Assembly (NCBI RefSeq): GCF_000931465.1
Contig: NZ_CP010892.1
Span: 3,495,388 to 3,559,387 of the forward strand
From: Pseudomonas sp. MRSN 12121
Lineage (GTDB): Bacteria; Pseudomonadota; Gammaproteobacteria; Pseudomonadales; Pseudomonadaceae
Length of the DNA stretch: 64,000 nucleotides
Direction of reading: 5' to 3'
Each line of letters begins with the position of its first letter. The stretch's first letter is position 1. Of this stretch, positions 1 to 8,698 are shown in pieces. The position numbers were made by a program, and so were the translations under genes. The notes beneath the pieces were generated by a model that made no database searches, was not told where the DNA came from, and saw only the letters and a list, made by a program, of their open reading frames with translations.

Positions 1-696
1 TACGTGCTGACTGACCGGTGCGCCGTAATCATTGATATTGAAAAAATCGAAGGTCACTGCACTTGCCGTTGCGGGAGCGCCTGGCACCAGGAACTTTTTC
101 GTGGCGCCTGGCGGCACCATCTCGCTTTTCACCGGATAGGTTTTGCCGGCGATAAGGGCTTTGCTCTCGCCAAAGGAAATGAAGTAGGCAGAGTCATTGC
201 TCACTTGCAGGTAACGCTTGCCTTGCTCGACCAGGGCGCTCCATTTCAACGCCTTGACCGCCGCCTCTGGGGAGCCGGCCAGGTTGCTCGGGCGATAGAA
301 CACCTTGATCCGCTGGCGCAGGGCGATTTGCAGGGTGTTCTCGGTGGCGGACTTCTGCGGGATTTCCTGGACGCTCAACCAGAACACCGACTCTTTGTCC
401 GTGGGCAATCCCTTGCCGTAATAAAACAGCCGCAGGGTCTGCTGTTTATTACCGGCCAGGCGGCTCAGCGACGGGGTGAGGGCAAAAGGCAGGTCCTGGC
501 CCTGTTGTTCGCTTTCCGGATCCAGCCAGGACTGAATCATGACGTCCCGCGCGCCGTCGTTTTTTATCTGGATGGAAACTTCCTTGCTCTTTTCCGGATA
601 AATAATCCGCGTGCCACCAAGGGTGATTCCGGCATTGGCCTGGCAGGCACACAGCAACGCGAGCCCCGCCAGCGCAAATCTGGATTTCAAGTTCAT
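1..696 (-). CDS. PapD-like fimbrial chaperone, 3' end outside window
   Basis: Periplasmic chaperone of a chaperone-usher pilus, which would hold fimbrial subunits and hand them to the outer-membrane usher. The reading frame stays open to the left edge, so the 232 visible residues lack only a short C-terminus; the family is usually about 240-250 residues. A signal peptide ends near ACQANA, and the mature protein begins with GITLGGTRIIYP, typical of mature PapD-type chaperones. The G1-strand region with alternating hydrophobics (TLRLFYYGKGLP, then SVFWLSVQEIP) is also recognisable. It lies 66 bp downstream of the fimbrial subunit gene on the same strand; an usher gene would be expected further left. 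The function is clear from the family, but which pilus it serves cannot be told here. Confidence 0.9.
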   Translation of the reverse strand, partial: MNLKSRFALAGLALLCACQANAGITLGGTRIIYPEKSKEVSIQIKNDGARDVMIQSWLDPESEQQGQDLPFALTPSLSRLAGNKQQTLRLFYYGKGLPTDKESVFWLSVQEIPQKSATENTLQIALRQRIKVFYRPSNLAGSPEAAVKALKWSALVEQGKRYLQVSNDSAYFISFGESKALIAGKTYPVKSEMVPPGATKKFLVPGAPATASAVTFDFFNINDYGAPVSQHV

Positions 697-762
697 GATG
701 AAAGTGCCTAACTGAAAAGATGGGCAGAGAGGCAACTCGATGCCCCTCTGCAAAGTGCTTGC

Positions 763-1356
763 TTACTGGTAAGTCAGGGTAAACGGCAGCGTGCCGTTGG
801 CAGTACCAGGCACCAACGTTTCGCCGTTAGCGACATAACCGGCTCGCATATTGAGATTGGCGGTGTACTTTGGAGCTTCCGTTGTGCCGCCCTTTACCAG
901 AGCTGCGTCGATGAATTCGTTCGCCGCCAGATTGATCAGGTTATTGGCACTGTTATAAACAGCGATGCCCACACCTTTCGCGGTACCGGTGGTTTTCAGC
1001 AAGGTGTTCTTTTTCGGATCGACGCCCGACCCGGACATCGGGTCGAATTGCAAGCGCACCGTGGTCAAGCCGGTGGCGGTGGCACCGCAATCGAGGTTGA
1101 TGCTGATGGCATTACCGGCCACGATACTGCCGCCCGCGGTCCCCCCCAGGGAGTCCATACTGACCTTGCCCAGGGCGACGTCGATGTTCTGGTCGCCTTT
1201 GCTGCCACCGACGGTGGTGCCGGCGCCGGCGGTGGCGCTGCAGGAAGCGGCGGTGATTTCACCGGTAAAATTGATGGTGCCGTCCGCGGCCATGGCCGAA
1301 TTGGCCAACAGGCCGGCAATGGATGCTGCAAGAATTTGCTTCAGATAAACGGACAT
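763..1356 (-). CDS. Type 1-like fimbrial subunit
   Basis: Secreted pilin of 197 residues. It has a signal peptide of about 23 residues ending SAMAA. The mature part opens with GTINFTGEITAASC, the usual start of FimA-type pilins, and has a second cysteine at LDCGA that would close the conserved disulfide. The C-terminus NGTLPFTLTYQ has the penultimate-aromatic pattern used as the donor strand and chaperone-binding motif. It is the first visible gene of the fimbrial operon, with the chaperone 66 bp downstream, so it is likely the major subunit. A palindromic site lies about 130 bp upstream. Assignment to the family is firm; the pilus name is unknown. Confidence 0.9.
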   Translation of the reverse strand: MSVYLKQILAASIAGLLANSAMAADGTINFTGEITAASCSATAGAGTTVGGSKGDQNIDVALGKVSMDSLGGTAGGSIVAGNAISINLDCGATATGLTTVRLQFDPMSGSGVDPKKNTLLKTTGTAKGVGIAVYNSANNLINLAANEFIDAALVKGGTTEAPKYTANLNMRAGYVANGETLVPGTANGTLPFTLTYQ

Positions 1357-1486
1357 GAAACGTTCCTATCGTTAGGGAGTAGTAAGCAGATCAACTCTTT
1401 GAAAGAGTGAGGAAATTTTCCTTTTTGAGGCAAACGCCAACAATCTGCCGATTCCAACCACCCCCCTAGAAAAGTCCTTCATCTAA

Positions 1487-1502
1487 GTAGGACTACTCCT
1501 AC
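1487..1502. promoter_or_regulatory. Palindromic site upstream of the fimbrial operon
   Basis: A perfect inverted repeat, GTAGGA-CTAC-TCCTAC, sits about 130 bp upstream of the fimbrial subunit start, between that gene and the exporter terminator. Its size and symmetry fit a dimeric regulator. A related core, TAGGACTA, recurs at 5236-5243 (read on the minus strand) upstream of the exporter and the 5306 gene. The regulator is unknown. Confidence 0.4.
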
Positions 1503-1512
1503 AAAAGCACAG

Positions 1513-1547
1513 CAAAAAAAACGCCTGTCCTTTTAAGGAGCAGGCGC
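1513..1547 (-). terminator. Rho-independent terminator of the ABC exporter operon
   Basis: Read on the minus strand, a stem CGCCTG-(C)-TCC pairs with GGA-CAGGCG around a short A-rich loop and is followed by a run of eight T. It lies about 40 bp after the stop of the exporter gene ending at 1585 and separates it from the fimbrial operon. Confidence 0.8.
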
Positions 1548-1584
1548 ATTCATGGCCCAGGCGGCGTTTTAATCCCAGGACAGA

Positions 1585-3423
1585 TCAGCGTCTGCTGATG
1601 GCTCGACGGGACAAGGCGGCGCTCGCCCAGCGCCCTGCGCCCAGCAGCCCGATCAACAGCGGGACCAGGGCGATGTTCACGGCCTTGAGCCACTCCCCCA
1701 GGCGCTCGATTTCCAGGTTGGATGCCCTGGCGGTCCGGCGCATCTGCGCCTCGATGGCCTGTCGCTCTTCGGTGAAGCGCATCATGGTTGCCTGCTGTTC
1801 GGCGGAAAGCTGGTCATTGCTCTGGTTCTCACGCTGCAACCGGGCCAATTGCCGGTCCGTCTCATCCAGGCGGCCCTGCAGCTCGGCATTCATCCTGTGC
1901 AGGCGCGCACGCGCCTGCCCCTGCATCTGCTCGACCAGGCCAAACGTACGGCTGAAGTGCCCCCTGGAGCGCAGGCCGATCAACTCGTCGGAACCGCTCA
2001 GATTGTCCAGGGCATTGAGTACGAAGTTGCCGTTATCGGCCCAGGGCATCGCCAGCGGGGCCCCGCTACGGTGCTGCAGTTCGATCCAGGTACTGTCACT
2101 GAGCACGTCGGTGTCGGCGACCGCGATCACGTGAATGCCGGCAGACTCGCTCAACTCTCCGGGGCGGGCATGCTCGCGTTGCACATAGGCCGAGTGCGCC
2201 GGTCCTTCGATGCGTGCGGCCAGGGCCAGGCGCTGTGCCGCCGTCTCGAATTGCGAGGCCAGTTGCGCCGGGTCCGTCAGGTGGTCCAGACGCGACGTCG
2301 GCAAGGTGCCGGCGCCGGCCGAGCTGCTTAGCAATGGCGTGAACCGCGTACTGGCGCCGTGCGTTGGTTCAAGAACACCGGCGGTGCTCAGGTTGATGCC
2401 TGTCAACCCGGCGGTCACAACGTCTTGCGGATTCATCGCGGCCCCCGGCAGCGTCAATGCGGTGGGTTGCCAAACGGGCCGAGGCTGCCCGGGCAGGTTC
2501 ACGTACTGCCCATACTCGTCATCGGCGACCACCACCGCGCTGCGCAGCCGCAGCCCCCAGGCGCCGAGCAAAGCGGTAAGTGTGGAAGCCTTGTCCTTGC
2601 TGGGGATACCGAAGTACGACTCGCCCGGATCCTGCTCGCTGTAGGGGTCCACGAACACCAGCAGACGGCCGCCGCGCAGCACGAACTGGTCGATAGCGCG
2701 CAAGGTTTCACGGGACAGGCGCTTGGGGTGGACCAGCATCAGCACCCTGAGATCGTCCGGAATGACCTGCGTCTCGCCCGACAGCTCTTTTACTTCGAAG
2801 GCTTTGTGGATTTCTACCATTACCTGCCAGCGTGGCCGCAGGTGGGGTGCCGAAGGATCTTCATCCCCCTCGACCGGCAGCGTCGAGATCAGGCCCAGGC
2901 CCGGTTTCTCCGGCTGTCCCAGGGACTGCAGCAGACGGCTGATGTCGTATTCGAGAAAGTTCTGCTCATCGATGGAAAACAGCGGCAGGCTTTTCCAGTG
3001 GTCCTTGTCGCTGGAAGCCACCAGGCCGAAATACATCGGGGCATCCATCGCCACGGACAACGACTGCAGGCCATGGCTGCGGGCCTGTTCTTCCTCGCGG
3101 GAAAACGGCGCCGGGTCGACGACCTTGAGGTTCAAGCGGCCCCGGGACCTTCGCTCGTATTCTCTGAGCAGCGCCTGCACCCGCTGGGCGTAACTGCGCA
3201 GGCTCACCGCTGCCTTGGCCTGCTCCCTGGAAAAATACAGCGTCAGTTCAACCGGTTCGGGCAATGCGCGAATGATCGCCAGGGTTCCCTGGCTGACGCT
3301 GTAGAGCTGGTCTTCGGTCAAGTCCCAGCGGGCGTCTTGCAGGCAGGGAGCCAGACCCAGGTTGAGCCCGGGCAACAGCAACGCCAGACCGCTCAGGCAC
3401 AGCACTATGGAAGTCTTGCGCAT
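1585..3423 (-). CDS. Gld-like ABC transporter auxiliary protein
   Basis: Accessory membrane protein of a GldG/ABC_transp_aux-type exporter, 612 residues. An N-terminal membrane segment (SIVLCLSGLALLLPG) is followed by a large extracytoplasmic part beginning DARWDLTEDQLYSVSQGT, typical of GldG-like proteins. A coiled coil covers roughly residues 500-580 and a second membrane segment (VNIALVPLLIGLLG) lies near the C-terminus. The frame is open upstream to 3558, but the ATG at 3423 opens directly on the membrane anchor and lies 4 bp after the permease stop, so it is preferred. It is the third gene of the operon; a terminator follows. The transported substrate cannot be inferred. Confidence 0.8.
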   Translation of the reverse strand: MRKTSIVLCLSGLALLLPGLNLGLAPCLQDARWDLTEDQLYSVSQGTLAIIRALPEPVELTLYFSREQAKAAVSLRSYAQRVQALLREYERRSRGRLNLKVVDPAPFSREEEQARSHGLQSLSVAMDAPMYFGLVASSDKDHWKSLPLFSIDEQNFLEYDISRLLQSLGQPEKPGLGLISTLPVEGDEDPSAPHLRPRWQVMVEIHKAFEVKELSGETQVIPDDLRVLMLVHPKRLSRETLRAIDQFVLRGGRLLVFVDPYSEQDPGESYFGIPSKDKASTLTALLGAWGLRLRSAVVVADDEYGQYVNLPGQPRPVWQPTALTLPGAAMNPQDVVTAGLTGINLSTAGVLEPTHGASTRFTPLLSSSAGAGTLPTSRLDHLTDPAQLASQFETAAQRLALAARIEGPAHSAYVQREHARPGELSESAGIHVIAVADTDVLSDSTWIELQHRSGAPLAMPWADNGNFVLNALDNLSGSDELIGLRSRGHFSRTFGLVEQMQGQARARLHRMNAELQGRLDETDRQLARLQRENQSNDQLSAEQQATMMRFTEERQAIEAQMRRTARASNLEIERLGEWLKAVNIALVPLLIGLLGAGRWASAALSRRAISRR

Positions 3424-3427
3424 GCTG

Positions 3428-4162
3428 TCACCCGACCCGCCTGAGTTCGACAAGCAGTGCCGTGGCCAGCCACCACAACACAATCTGGCTGGCGAAATAC
3501 ACCAGGTTCTGCGCCAGCAATACGCCTTCGCTGAGCGCCGCGTAATGCCCCAGGACACTCAGTGATGCCAGCTGGTCCAGCCATTGCGCATCGACCCACG
3601 GCCGGAAAACCTCTTGCACCGATGGCATGCCGAAAGCGCTGAACAGCAGGCAGAGCATCACCGCCAGCACGAAAGCGATGCTCTGATGACGCGTCAATGC
3701 CGATACGCAACCGCTGATTGCCAGGAAACATCCCGCCAAGAGCAACGCGGCCAGGTAACCGCAGAGGATCGCGCCATTATCCGGCTGGCCCAGGTAGTTG
3801 ACGGTCAGCACCACCGGAAAGGTGAGCAACAGCGCAACTCCAGCCACCAGCCATGACGCGAGAAACTTGCCCAGCGCCACGCCGAAACTGTTCACCGGCA
3901 GGCTGAGCAACAGCTCGATCGATCCGGACTTGAACTCCTCCGACCACAGGCGCATGGCCAGGGCAGGCATCAGCAACAGGCACAGCCACGGCTGGTAATG
4001 GAAGAACGGTGCCAGGTCGGCCTGGTTACGCTCGAACAGCGCCCCGGGATAAAACGTGCAGAAGCCGCTCAGCAACAGGAAAACAACGATGAACACATAG
4101 GCCACGGGCGTCTCGAAGTAGCCGCGTACCTCGCGCTTGATAATCGCGCCCAGCACGCTCAT
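3428..4162 (-). CDS. ABC exporter permease (GldF-like)
   Basis: Integral membrane permease of 244 residues with about six hydrophobic segments, for example VAYVFIVVFLLLSGF, WLCLLLMPALAMRLW and IAFVLAVMLCLLFSAF. The motif LWSEEFKSGSIELLLSLPV is characteristic of ABC-2 permeases of the Gld/Nos type. The ATG at 4162 is chosen because it begins MSVLGAIIKREVRGYF, the usual cytoplasmic start, and overlaps the ATPase stop in an ATGA. It pairs with the ATPase upstream and the GldG-like protein downstream. Confidence 0.85.
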   Translation of the reverse strand: MSVLGAIIKREVRGYFETPVAYVFIVVFLLLSGFCTFYPGALFERNQADLAPFFHYQPWLCLLLMPALAMRLWSEEFKSGSIELLLSLPVNSFGVALGKFLASWLVAGVALLLTFPVVLTVNYLGQPDNGAILCGYLAALLLAGCFLAISGCVSALTRHQSIAFVLAVMLCLLFSAFGMPSVQEVFRPWVDAQWLDQLASLSVLGHYAALSEGVLLAQNLVYFASQIVLWWLATALLVELRRVG

Positions 4163-5082
4163 GCCCGTTGCTCCTGGATCAGCCGGCGAAAGATTTCTTC
4201 GAGCCGGCCGCGCTCCACCACACGCTGGCTGACTGGCCATCCTGAACGGGCAATCAGCTGGTCGATGCCGGCCAGGATCGTCGCCCCAGGCTTGGCCAGG
4301 ACGGTGATGGCATGGGGTTCGCGGCCGTGTTCGATGCCGGCGACGCCGGGCAGCACTGCCAGCGCCAGCATGTCCAGGGGCCGCGAACTGGTCAGGGTGA
4401 CGGCCTGGTGGTAGCGCGAACGGCTTTCCAGCTCCCCGGGTGTGCTGTCGGCCAGCAGTTGCCCGTCATTGATCACCACCACCCGGTTACACACGGTGCT
4501 GACTTCTTCCAGCAGGTGTGTGGAAAGCAGCACGGTCTTGCTCTGGGCCCAGTACTTGATCAGTTCGCGAACATGGTGGCGCTGCGCCGGGTCGAGGCCA
4601 TCGGTGGGTTCGTCCAGCAACAGCACCTTGGGGTCGTGCAGCAAGGCCTGGGCCAGGTCGACCCGGCGCCGGTACCCCTTGGACAAGGTGGCAATCCGTT
4701 GCTGGCCCACGGCGTCGAGCTCGAACAGGTCGAGCATGGCGCCGACCCGCTGGCGCTCGAGCGCGCCGCGATACCCCCGCACCTGCGCGATGTAGCCCAG
4801 AAATCCGCGCACGCTCATGTCGTTCTGCCCCGACATGCCCTCCGGTACATAGCCGATCAGTCGCTGGGCCTGGCGACGCTGCCTGCGGATATCCAGGCCA
4901 TGTACGGAGGCCGTGCCCGAGGTCGGCAGCAACGTGCCACCGAGCATGCGCATGGAGGTCGACTTGCCGGCTCCGTTGGGCCCCAGCACACCGAGCACTT
5001 CGCCTGGCGAAGCGCGAAAGGAAAGGCGGTCCACGGCGGTTTTGCCGGCAAAGGTTTTGGTCAGGTGGCTAAGATCGATCAT
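4159..5082 (-). CDS. ABC exporter ATP-binding protein (GldA-like)
   Basis: ATPase of 307 residues that would power the exporter encoded downstream. Walker A is GPNGAGKS near residue 34, the signature is LSKGYRRRV, and Walker B is VLLLDEPTDGLDP. A C-terminal extension after the ATPase core is usual for this subfamily. The start at 5082 (MIDLSHLTKTF) fits family alignments; longer starts at 5106 and 5121 are in frame. It heads a three-gene operon with 4-bp overlaps. The substrate is unknown. Confidence 0.88.
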   Translation of the reverse strand: MIDLSHLTKTFAGKTAVDRLSFRASPGEVLGVLGPNGAGKSTSMRMLGGTLLPTSGTASVHGLDIRRQRRQAQRLIGYVPEGMSGQNDMSVRGFLGYIAQVRGYRGALERQRVGAMLDLFELDAVGQQRIATLSKGYRRRVDLAQALLHDPKVLLLDEPTDGLDPAQRHHVRELIKYWAQSKTVLLSTHLLEEVSTVCNRVVVINDGQLLADSTPGELESRSRYHQAVTLTSSRPLDMLALAVLPGVAGIEHGREPHAITVLAKPGATILAGIDQLIARSGWPVSQRVVERGRLEEIFRRLIQEQRA

Positions 5083-5305
5083 GGCGTGCAAATCCGCGGG
5101 AAACATGGGTACAAGGCACATTGGTGCCCTATTCGCCAGCCAGCTTAGGGGGCTGTTACCCGCGATAGAACGGTGAAACCATTGATTCAGACTGCTCCTT
5201 CATTTGCCGTCGATTAATCCGACAAAACTTGCGCCTAGTCCTACAAATCCAGAAAAAGCAGCTGCGTACCCTTGTCCTGAACCAGTCAAGAATCAGGACC
5301 TGCCT

Positions 5306-6223
5306 ATGACCCTTCGAACCATCCCCCTCTGCAATCGTCACGGTGAGCAGATGAACGCAGCATTGCTCTGTGCGTTCCACATCCCTGCCTGCGACCGCTC
5401 GTTCCTGCTGTACAGCCGCAATGAAAAGCTCGGCAATCGGCTGGCACGGGTCTATCTGGGCGCCTTCGCCCTGGAGGACGGAAACGTGCGGATGATATGC
5501 GCCAGTGCCCAGGAGTGGGAAAACGCGCTCGAGGTGCTCAAGACCCTCTTCGAAGATGTGAATGCGGGTCGCAATACCGCTGCGGCAGACAGCTACCATC
5601 TGGTGGATCTGGGGGAAAAGGAGGTACCGACATCCCGGGTGGAAGCACACCGGCAGTTGCAGATCAGCCAGCAATGGTTGCTCAGGTTGCTCAATCGCGT
5701 CACCGATGGGCAGTACGACGTACCTGTCGAGGAGGACCCCGCGCACGCCAGTGAAAACCTGGCGTTCGGCTTCGAACTCACGGAGCAACCGCCGCAGGTC
5801 AGCGAACACCTGATGAACAAACTGACCACCCTCAGCACCGACCCCGCCCTGGCAGTGAACTTCAGTTTCGGCGAACGCGGTCGTTGCGTATCCCCCATCG
5901 CTGAGCGCCCAGCAGTCGCAGCGCCGGCACAAGCGGTCGCCATCGATGAGCCCGGCGCGTCCGACAGCCTGAAAAAAGTGGAACGCAATATCCGATCGAT
6001 CATGACCAGCCTGCGCCAAAGGAAAGACGCACTGCTGGCCGAGCGCCTTCGTCTGTCCACGCTGGAACGGCAGCTGGCTGAGCGCGAAGCGGCCCTGGAC
6101 CTGCGCGAAGCCGCGATGCAGGACAAAGACGCGTTACTGAACGCGGGGTTGTCCCAGCTCAAAGACATCGATAGCGAACTGGACGAGTTGTTTCGCGGGC
6201 TGGATAACGCTACGCAGAGCTGA
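5306..6223 (+). CDS. Hypothetical protein with C-terminal coiled coil
   Basis: I do not recognise a named family for this 305-residue protein. The N-terminal two thirds look globular and soluble, with no signal peptide or membrane segment. Roughly residues 215-300 form a strongly charged heptad-rich helix (RQRKDALLAERLRLSTLER and onward), suggesting oligomerisation. The start at 5306 has an AGGA ribosome site 8 bases upstream; an in-frame ATG at 5204 lacks one. It is transcribed divergently from the ABC exporter across a 223-bp AT-richer gap and stands alone before the VOC gene. Confidence 0.65.
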   Translation: MTLRTIPLCNRHGEQMNAALLCAFHIPACDRSFLLYSRNEKLGNRLARVYLGAFALEDGNVRMICASAQEWENALEVLKTLFEDVNAGRNTAAADSYHLVDLGEKEVPTSRVEAHRQLQISQQWLLRLLNRVTDGQYDVPVEEDPAHASENLAFGFELTEQPPQVSEHLMNKLTTLSTDPALAVNFSFGERGRCVSPIAERPAVAAPAQAVAIDEPGASDSLKKVERNIRSIMTSLRQRKDALLAERLRLSTLERQLAEREAALDLREAAMQDKDALLNAGLSQLKDIDSELDELFRGLDNATQS

Positions 6224-6342
6224 ACCCGGGCCATCCGTCCTCCTCCTGCCACTTGCGATGGAACAGAAGAATCCTGGCGGGCTTCGAAACAGTCATGGGG
6301 GGCCGGTCCCCGACCCTGCCTGTTCACCCGGAGGATCCACCC

Positions 6343-6810
6343 ATGTTCAGTCATATTCAGATCGGCGCCAGGGACCTGCCGCGGCTGGTTGCCTTCTACG
6401 ACGCGGTGCTCGCGCCTCTGGGCCTGGTCCGCGAATCGTTCCGCCTGGAGGACGGCCTCGAAGCCGCCTGCTGGCGGTTCCCTGGCCAGCATTGGCCGCA
6501 GTTCATCGTGCAGCCGCCGATCAATGGCCTGCCGGCCAACTGGGGCAATGGCGTGCAGGTCAGCTTCGCCTCCCGCTCCCCCGACCATGTGCGCCAGGCC
6601 TGGGCCGTCGCCATCAGCCTGGGCGCCCTCGACGAGGGTGTGCCGGGGTTCCGGCCGCGCTATTCGGAGGATTACTTCGGCGCCTATTGCCGCGACCCCG
6701 AAGGCAACAAGCTGTGTTTCGTGCACACCGCCGAGGTCCAGGCCCTCGCCCTGGACAGCGGCGCCCTGCCCGCTGCGCCAACCCCGGCCGGCCCGCAGAA
6801 CGCCTCCTGA
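6343..6810 (+). CDS. VOC / glyoxalase-like protein
   Basis: Small protein of 155 residues with the paired beta-alpha-beta-beta-beta modules of the vicinal oxygen chelate superfamily. It begins FSHIQIGARDLPRLVAFYD and ends with RDPEGNKLCFVH, where the superfamily often places a metal-binding Glu. The first module His (SHIQIG) is also present, so metal binding is possible. The start at 6343 has GGAGGA 7 bases upstream. Members act as lyases, dioxygenases or binding proteins; no substrate can be assigned. Confidence 0.8.
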   Translation: MFSHIQIGARDLPRLVAFYDAVLAPLGLVRESFRLEDGLEAACWRFPGQHWPQFIVQPPINGLPANWGNGVQVSFASRSPDHVRQAWAVAISLGALDEGVPGFRPRYSEDYFGAYCRDPEGNKLCFVHTAEVQALALDSGALPAAPTPAGPQNAS

Positions 6811-6927
6811 GCCGTCGTCGCCTGGGCGCCCCTCGGTCGTCGGCCGCGGAAAAAAGTTAAACCTTTGCCGGCCCCGGCCCCTCAACCGTCAGGCGACACC
6901 ATGCTCGCGTCATCCTAGGAGAACGAT

Positions 6928-7428
6928 ATGAACAACCTGCTGATGAAACGAATGGGGTTGGGCGGCCTGTTGCTGGCGGCCGGCCTGTCCAGTGCGCTGG
7001 CGGCGACGTCCAGCGCGTTCGTCGAACAGGCCGCGCAAGGCGGCATCAACGAGGTCGAGAGCGGCAAGCTGGCGCTGGAGAAAAGCACCAATGCCGAGGT
7101 CAAGGCGTTCGCCACGCAGATGGTCGCCGACCACGGCAAGGCCAACCAGGAGTTGCTGGCCCTGGCCGGCACGCTGGACATCCAGGTGCCCGACGACGCC
7201 TCGCTGACGGCCAAGGCCAAGAAGATGATTCTCGAGATGCGCGACGAATCCTTCGACAAGGCGTACGTCGACAATCAGGTGGTGGCCCACAAAGAGACCG
7301 TGGCCCTGTTCAAGAAGGAAGTGGCTTCCTCGGACAAGCCCGAGCTGAAGGCCTTCGCCGAGAAGACCCTGCCCACCCTCGAGCATCACCTGGAGATGGC
7401 GCAGCAACTGCAATCGCAACTCAAGTGA
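6928..7428 (+). CDS. DUF4142 ferritin-like periplasmic protein
   Basis: Exported helical protein of 166 residues. The signal peptide runs MNNLLMKRMGLGGLLLAAGL to about residue 27. The mature part, from SSAFVEQAAQGGINEVESG, is the conserved DUF4142 start, with two long helix pairs and histidines and acids spaced as in ferritin-like bundles (ADHGKANQELL, VAHKETVALF, LEHHLEMAQQL). DUF4142 proteins are linked to envelope and osmotic stress; no reaction is known. An ECF-like promoter is possible at 6860-6887, and a terminator follows immediately. Confidence 0.88.
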   Translation: MNNLLMKRMGLGGLLLAAGLSSALAATSSAFVEQAAQGGINEVESGKLALEKSTNAEVKAFATQMVADHGKANQELLALAGTLDIQVPDDASLTAKAKKMILEMRDESFDKAYVDNQVVAHKETVALFKKEVASSDKPELKAFAEKTLPTLEHHLEMAQQLQSQLK

Positions 7429-7430
7429 GC

Positions 7431-7458
7431 CCGGGGGCAAGCCCCCGCGGGGGCTTTT
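7431..7458 (+). terminator. Rho-independent terminator after the DUF4142 gene
   Basis: A GC-only hairpin (GGGGGC and GCCCCC, then GCCCCCGCGGGGGC) is followed by TTTT directly after the stop codon at 7428. Confidence 0.7.
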
Positions 7459-7525
7459 CCGGGGGCCGGCAGTGGCCTGTATCGGCTCGCGGAGCGGGCC
7501 GCTGACAGTGTCCGGCCCGCGCCTG

Positions 7526-7693
7526 TCACTGCTTCTGCGGCTCGGGCTGGGTCATCGGCACCGAGGCCTTGTAGGTGTCCTTGTCTTTGTCCTCGGTGTT
7601 TTCAAAGCAGCCCTGCAGGGCCAGCAGGCAGCACAGCAGGGACAGCGTGCGGGCCAGGTTGATACGGGTCGGGTTCATGCAGCTCTGGTTCAT
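7526..7693 (-). CDS. Small lipoprotein
   Basis: A 55-residue frame with a clear GGAG ribosome site 8 bases before ATG 7693. The N-terminus is basic, followed by a hydrophobic stretch LSLLCCLLAL and a lipobox-like LQGC at residues 26-29. The remaining 26 residues are polar and charged (FENTEDKDKDTYKASVPM). This is the layout of a small lipid-anchored envelope protein. The -2 Gln in the lipobox is unusual. It is divergent from the KGG peptide gene. Function unknown. Confidence 0.7.
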   Translation of the reverse strand: MNQSCMNPTRINLARTLSLLCCLLALQGCFENTEDKDKDTYKASVPMTQPEPQKQ

Positions 7694-7864
7694 GGAAGAA
7701 CTCCGGAAAGGATCGGCGCACCGGGCCGGCGACGCCTGGTAAAGGGCAGACCCGGCAGCCTGCGCCAGTGTTCAAAAAAACTCGCCGGCCAAGGGACGAA
7801 GTCCCCGCCGCACAGCCCGCTCCGGCGGCTGTCGACCGCTCGTCCAGCTTCGCCGAACAAATTT

Positions 7865-7895
7865 TCAACTTTTGAAAAATCCCGGCACTCCCAAT
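7865..7895 (+). promoter_or_regulatory. ECF/AlgU-like promoter of the KGG stress gene
   Basis: CAACTT at 7866-7871 is followed by 17 bases and then TCCCAAT at 7889-7895, close to the AlgU/RpoE pattern GAACTT-N16/17-TCnnA. The same two boxes with identical spacing occur at 20781-20810. The region 7897-7925 just after the predicted start can fold (AGTG-CTCGC pairing with GCGAG-CACT). Sigma-factor identity is inferred from the motif only. Confidence 0.45.
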
Positions 7896-7949
7896 TAGTG
7901 CTCGCTGCGATTGCGAGCGAACACTCCATTGACCAAGAGGTAGCGAATC

Positions 7950-8117
7950 ATGGCTAACACCGGAAATTCCAATCCTGGCAACTTCGCGAACGACCGGCAA
8001 AAAGCCTCCGACGCCGGCAAGAAAGGTGGGCAGGCTTCGGGCGGCAACGAACGGCAGAAATCCGACGCCGGCAAAAAAGGCGGCCAGCACAGCGGCGGCC
8101 GTGGCGGTCGCAGCTGA
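7950..8117 (+). CDS. KGG-repeat general stress protein (Con-10/GsiB type)
   Basis: A 55-residue hydrophilic protein with two KGG repeats, each of the form DAGKKGGQ, ending GGRGGRS. This is the stress-induced KGG/Con-10 family (E. coli YciG and YmdF, Bacillus GsiB), whose members are disordered and induced by starvation, desiccation or osmotic stress. An AGAGG ribosome site precedes ATG 7950. An ECF-like promoter ends 55 bp upstream. The molecular role of the family is not settled. Confidence 0.9.
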   Translation: MANTGNSNPGNFANDRQKASDAGKKGGQASGGNERQKSDAGKKGGQHSGGRGGRS

Positions 8118-8208
8118 GCGCCAGCTCCCAGGTCGTCACCAGCGCGCAGGGGTTCACGCCCCTGCCTCATGCCGGGCCCCCGCGGCCCGGCTCATCAGCA
8201 GGAGTCCG

Positions 8209-8625
8209 ATGATGAAAATCTCTGAAATCATGACCCGCGACGTGCAGACCGTGCACCCCGGGCAGACGCTGCGGGAAGTCGCCAACATGATGGCCAACAT
8301 CGACAGCGGCGCCATCCTGGTCAACAGCGAGGACCGCCTGGTCGGCATGATCACCGACCGCGACATCGTCATTCGTGCCGTGGCCAAGGGTGAAAGCTGC
8401 GACACCCCGATCAGCGGCGTGATGAGCAGCGACATCCGCTATTGCTTCGACGACCAGGAGGTCGACGAGGTGGCCCGCAACATGGCCGACATCCAGATGC
8501 GCCGCCTGCCCGTGGTCAACCGCGACAAGCGCCTGGTGGGCGTGGTGTCGCTCGGCAATATCGCCAAGGCCTGCGACAGCGGCGCCAACAACACCGTGCT
8601 GCAGGGCGTCGCCCAGGCGCACTGA
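8209..8625 (+). CDS. Two-CBS-domain protein
   Basis: A 138-residue protein built of two CBS motifs. The first begins KISEIMTRDVQTVHPGQTLR and contains DRDIVIRAV; the second spans residues about 75-130 and ends LVGVVSLGNIAKA. Stand-alone CBS pairs bind adenine nucleotides and regulate partners. AGGAG at 8200-8204 serves either ATG 8209 or the next codon at 8212. It follows the KGG gene by 91 bp and is probably co-transcribed. The partner is unknown. Confidence 0.9.
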   Translation: MMKISEIMTRDVQTVHPGQTLREVANMMANIDSGAILVNSEDRLVGMITDRDIVIRAVAKGESCDTPISGVMSSDIRYCFDDQEVDEVARNMADIQMRRLPVVNRDKRLVGVVSLGNIAKACDSGANNTVLQGVAQAH

Positions 8626-8698
8626 TAACGGCGGGCGCGACGCAAATGGACCAATGCCCGCTCCTGACCAGCCGGGGCGATGGCCTGCGAGGAACCCC

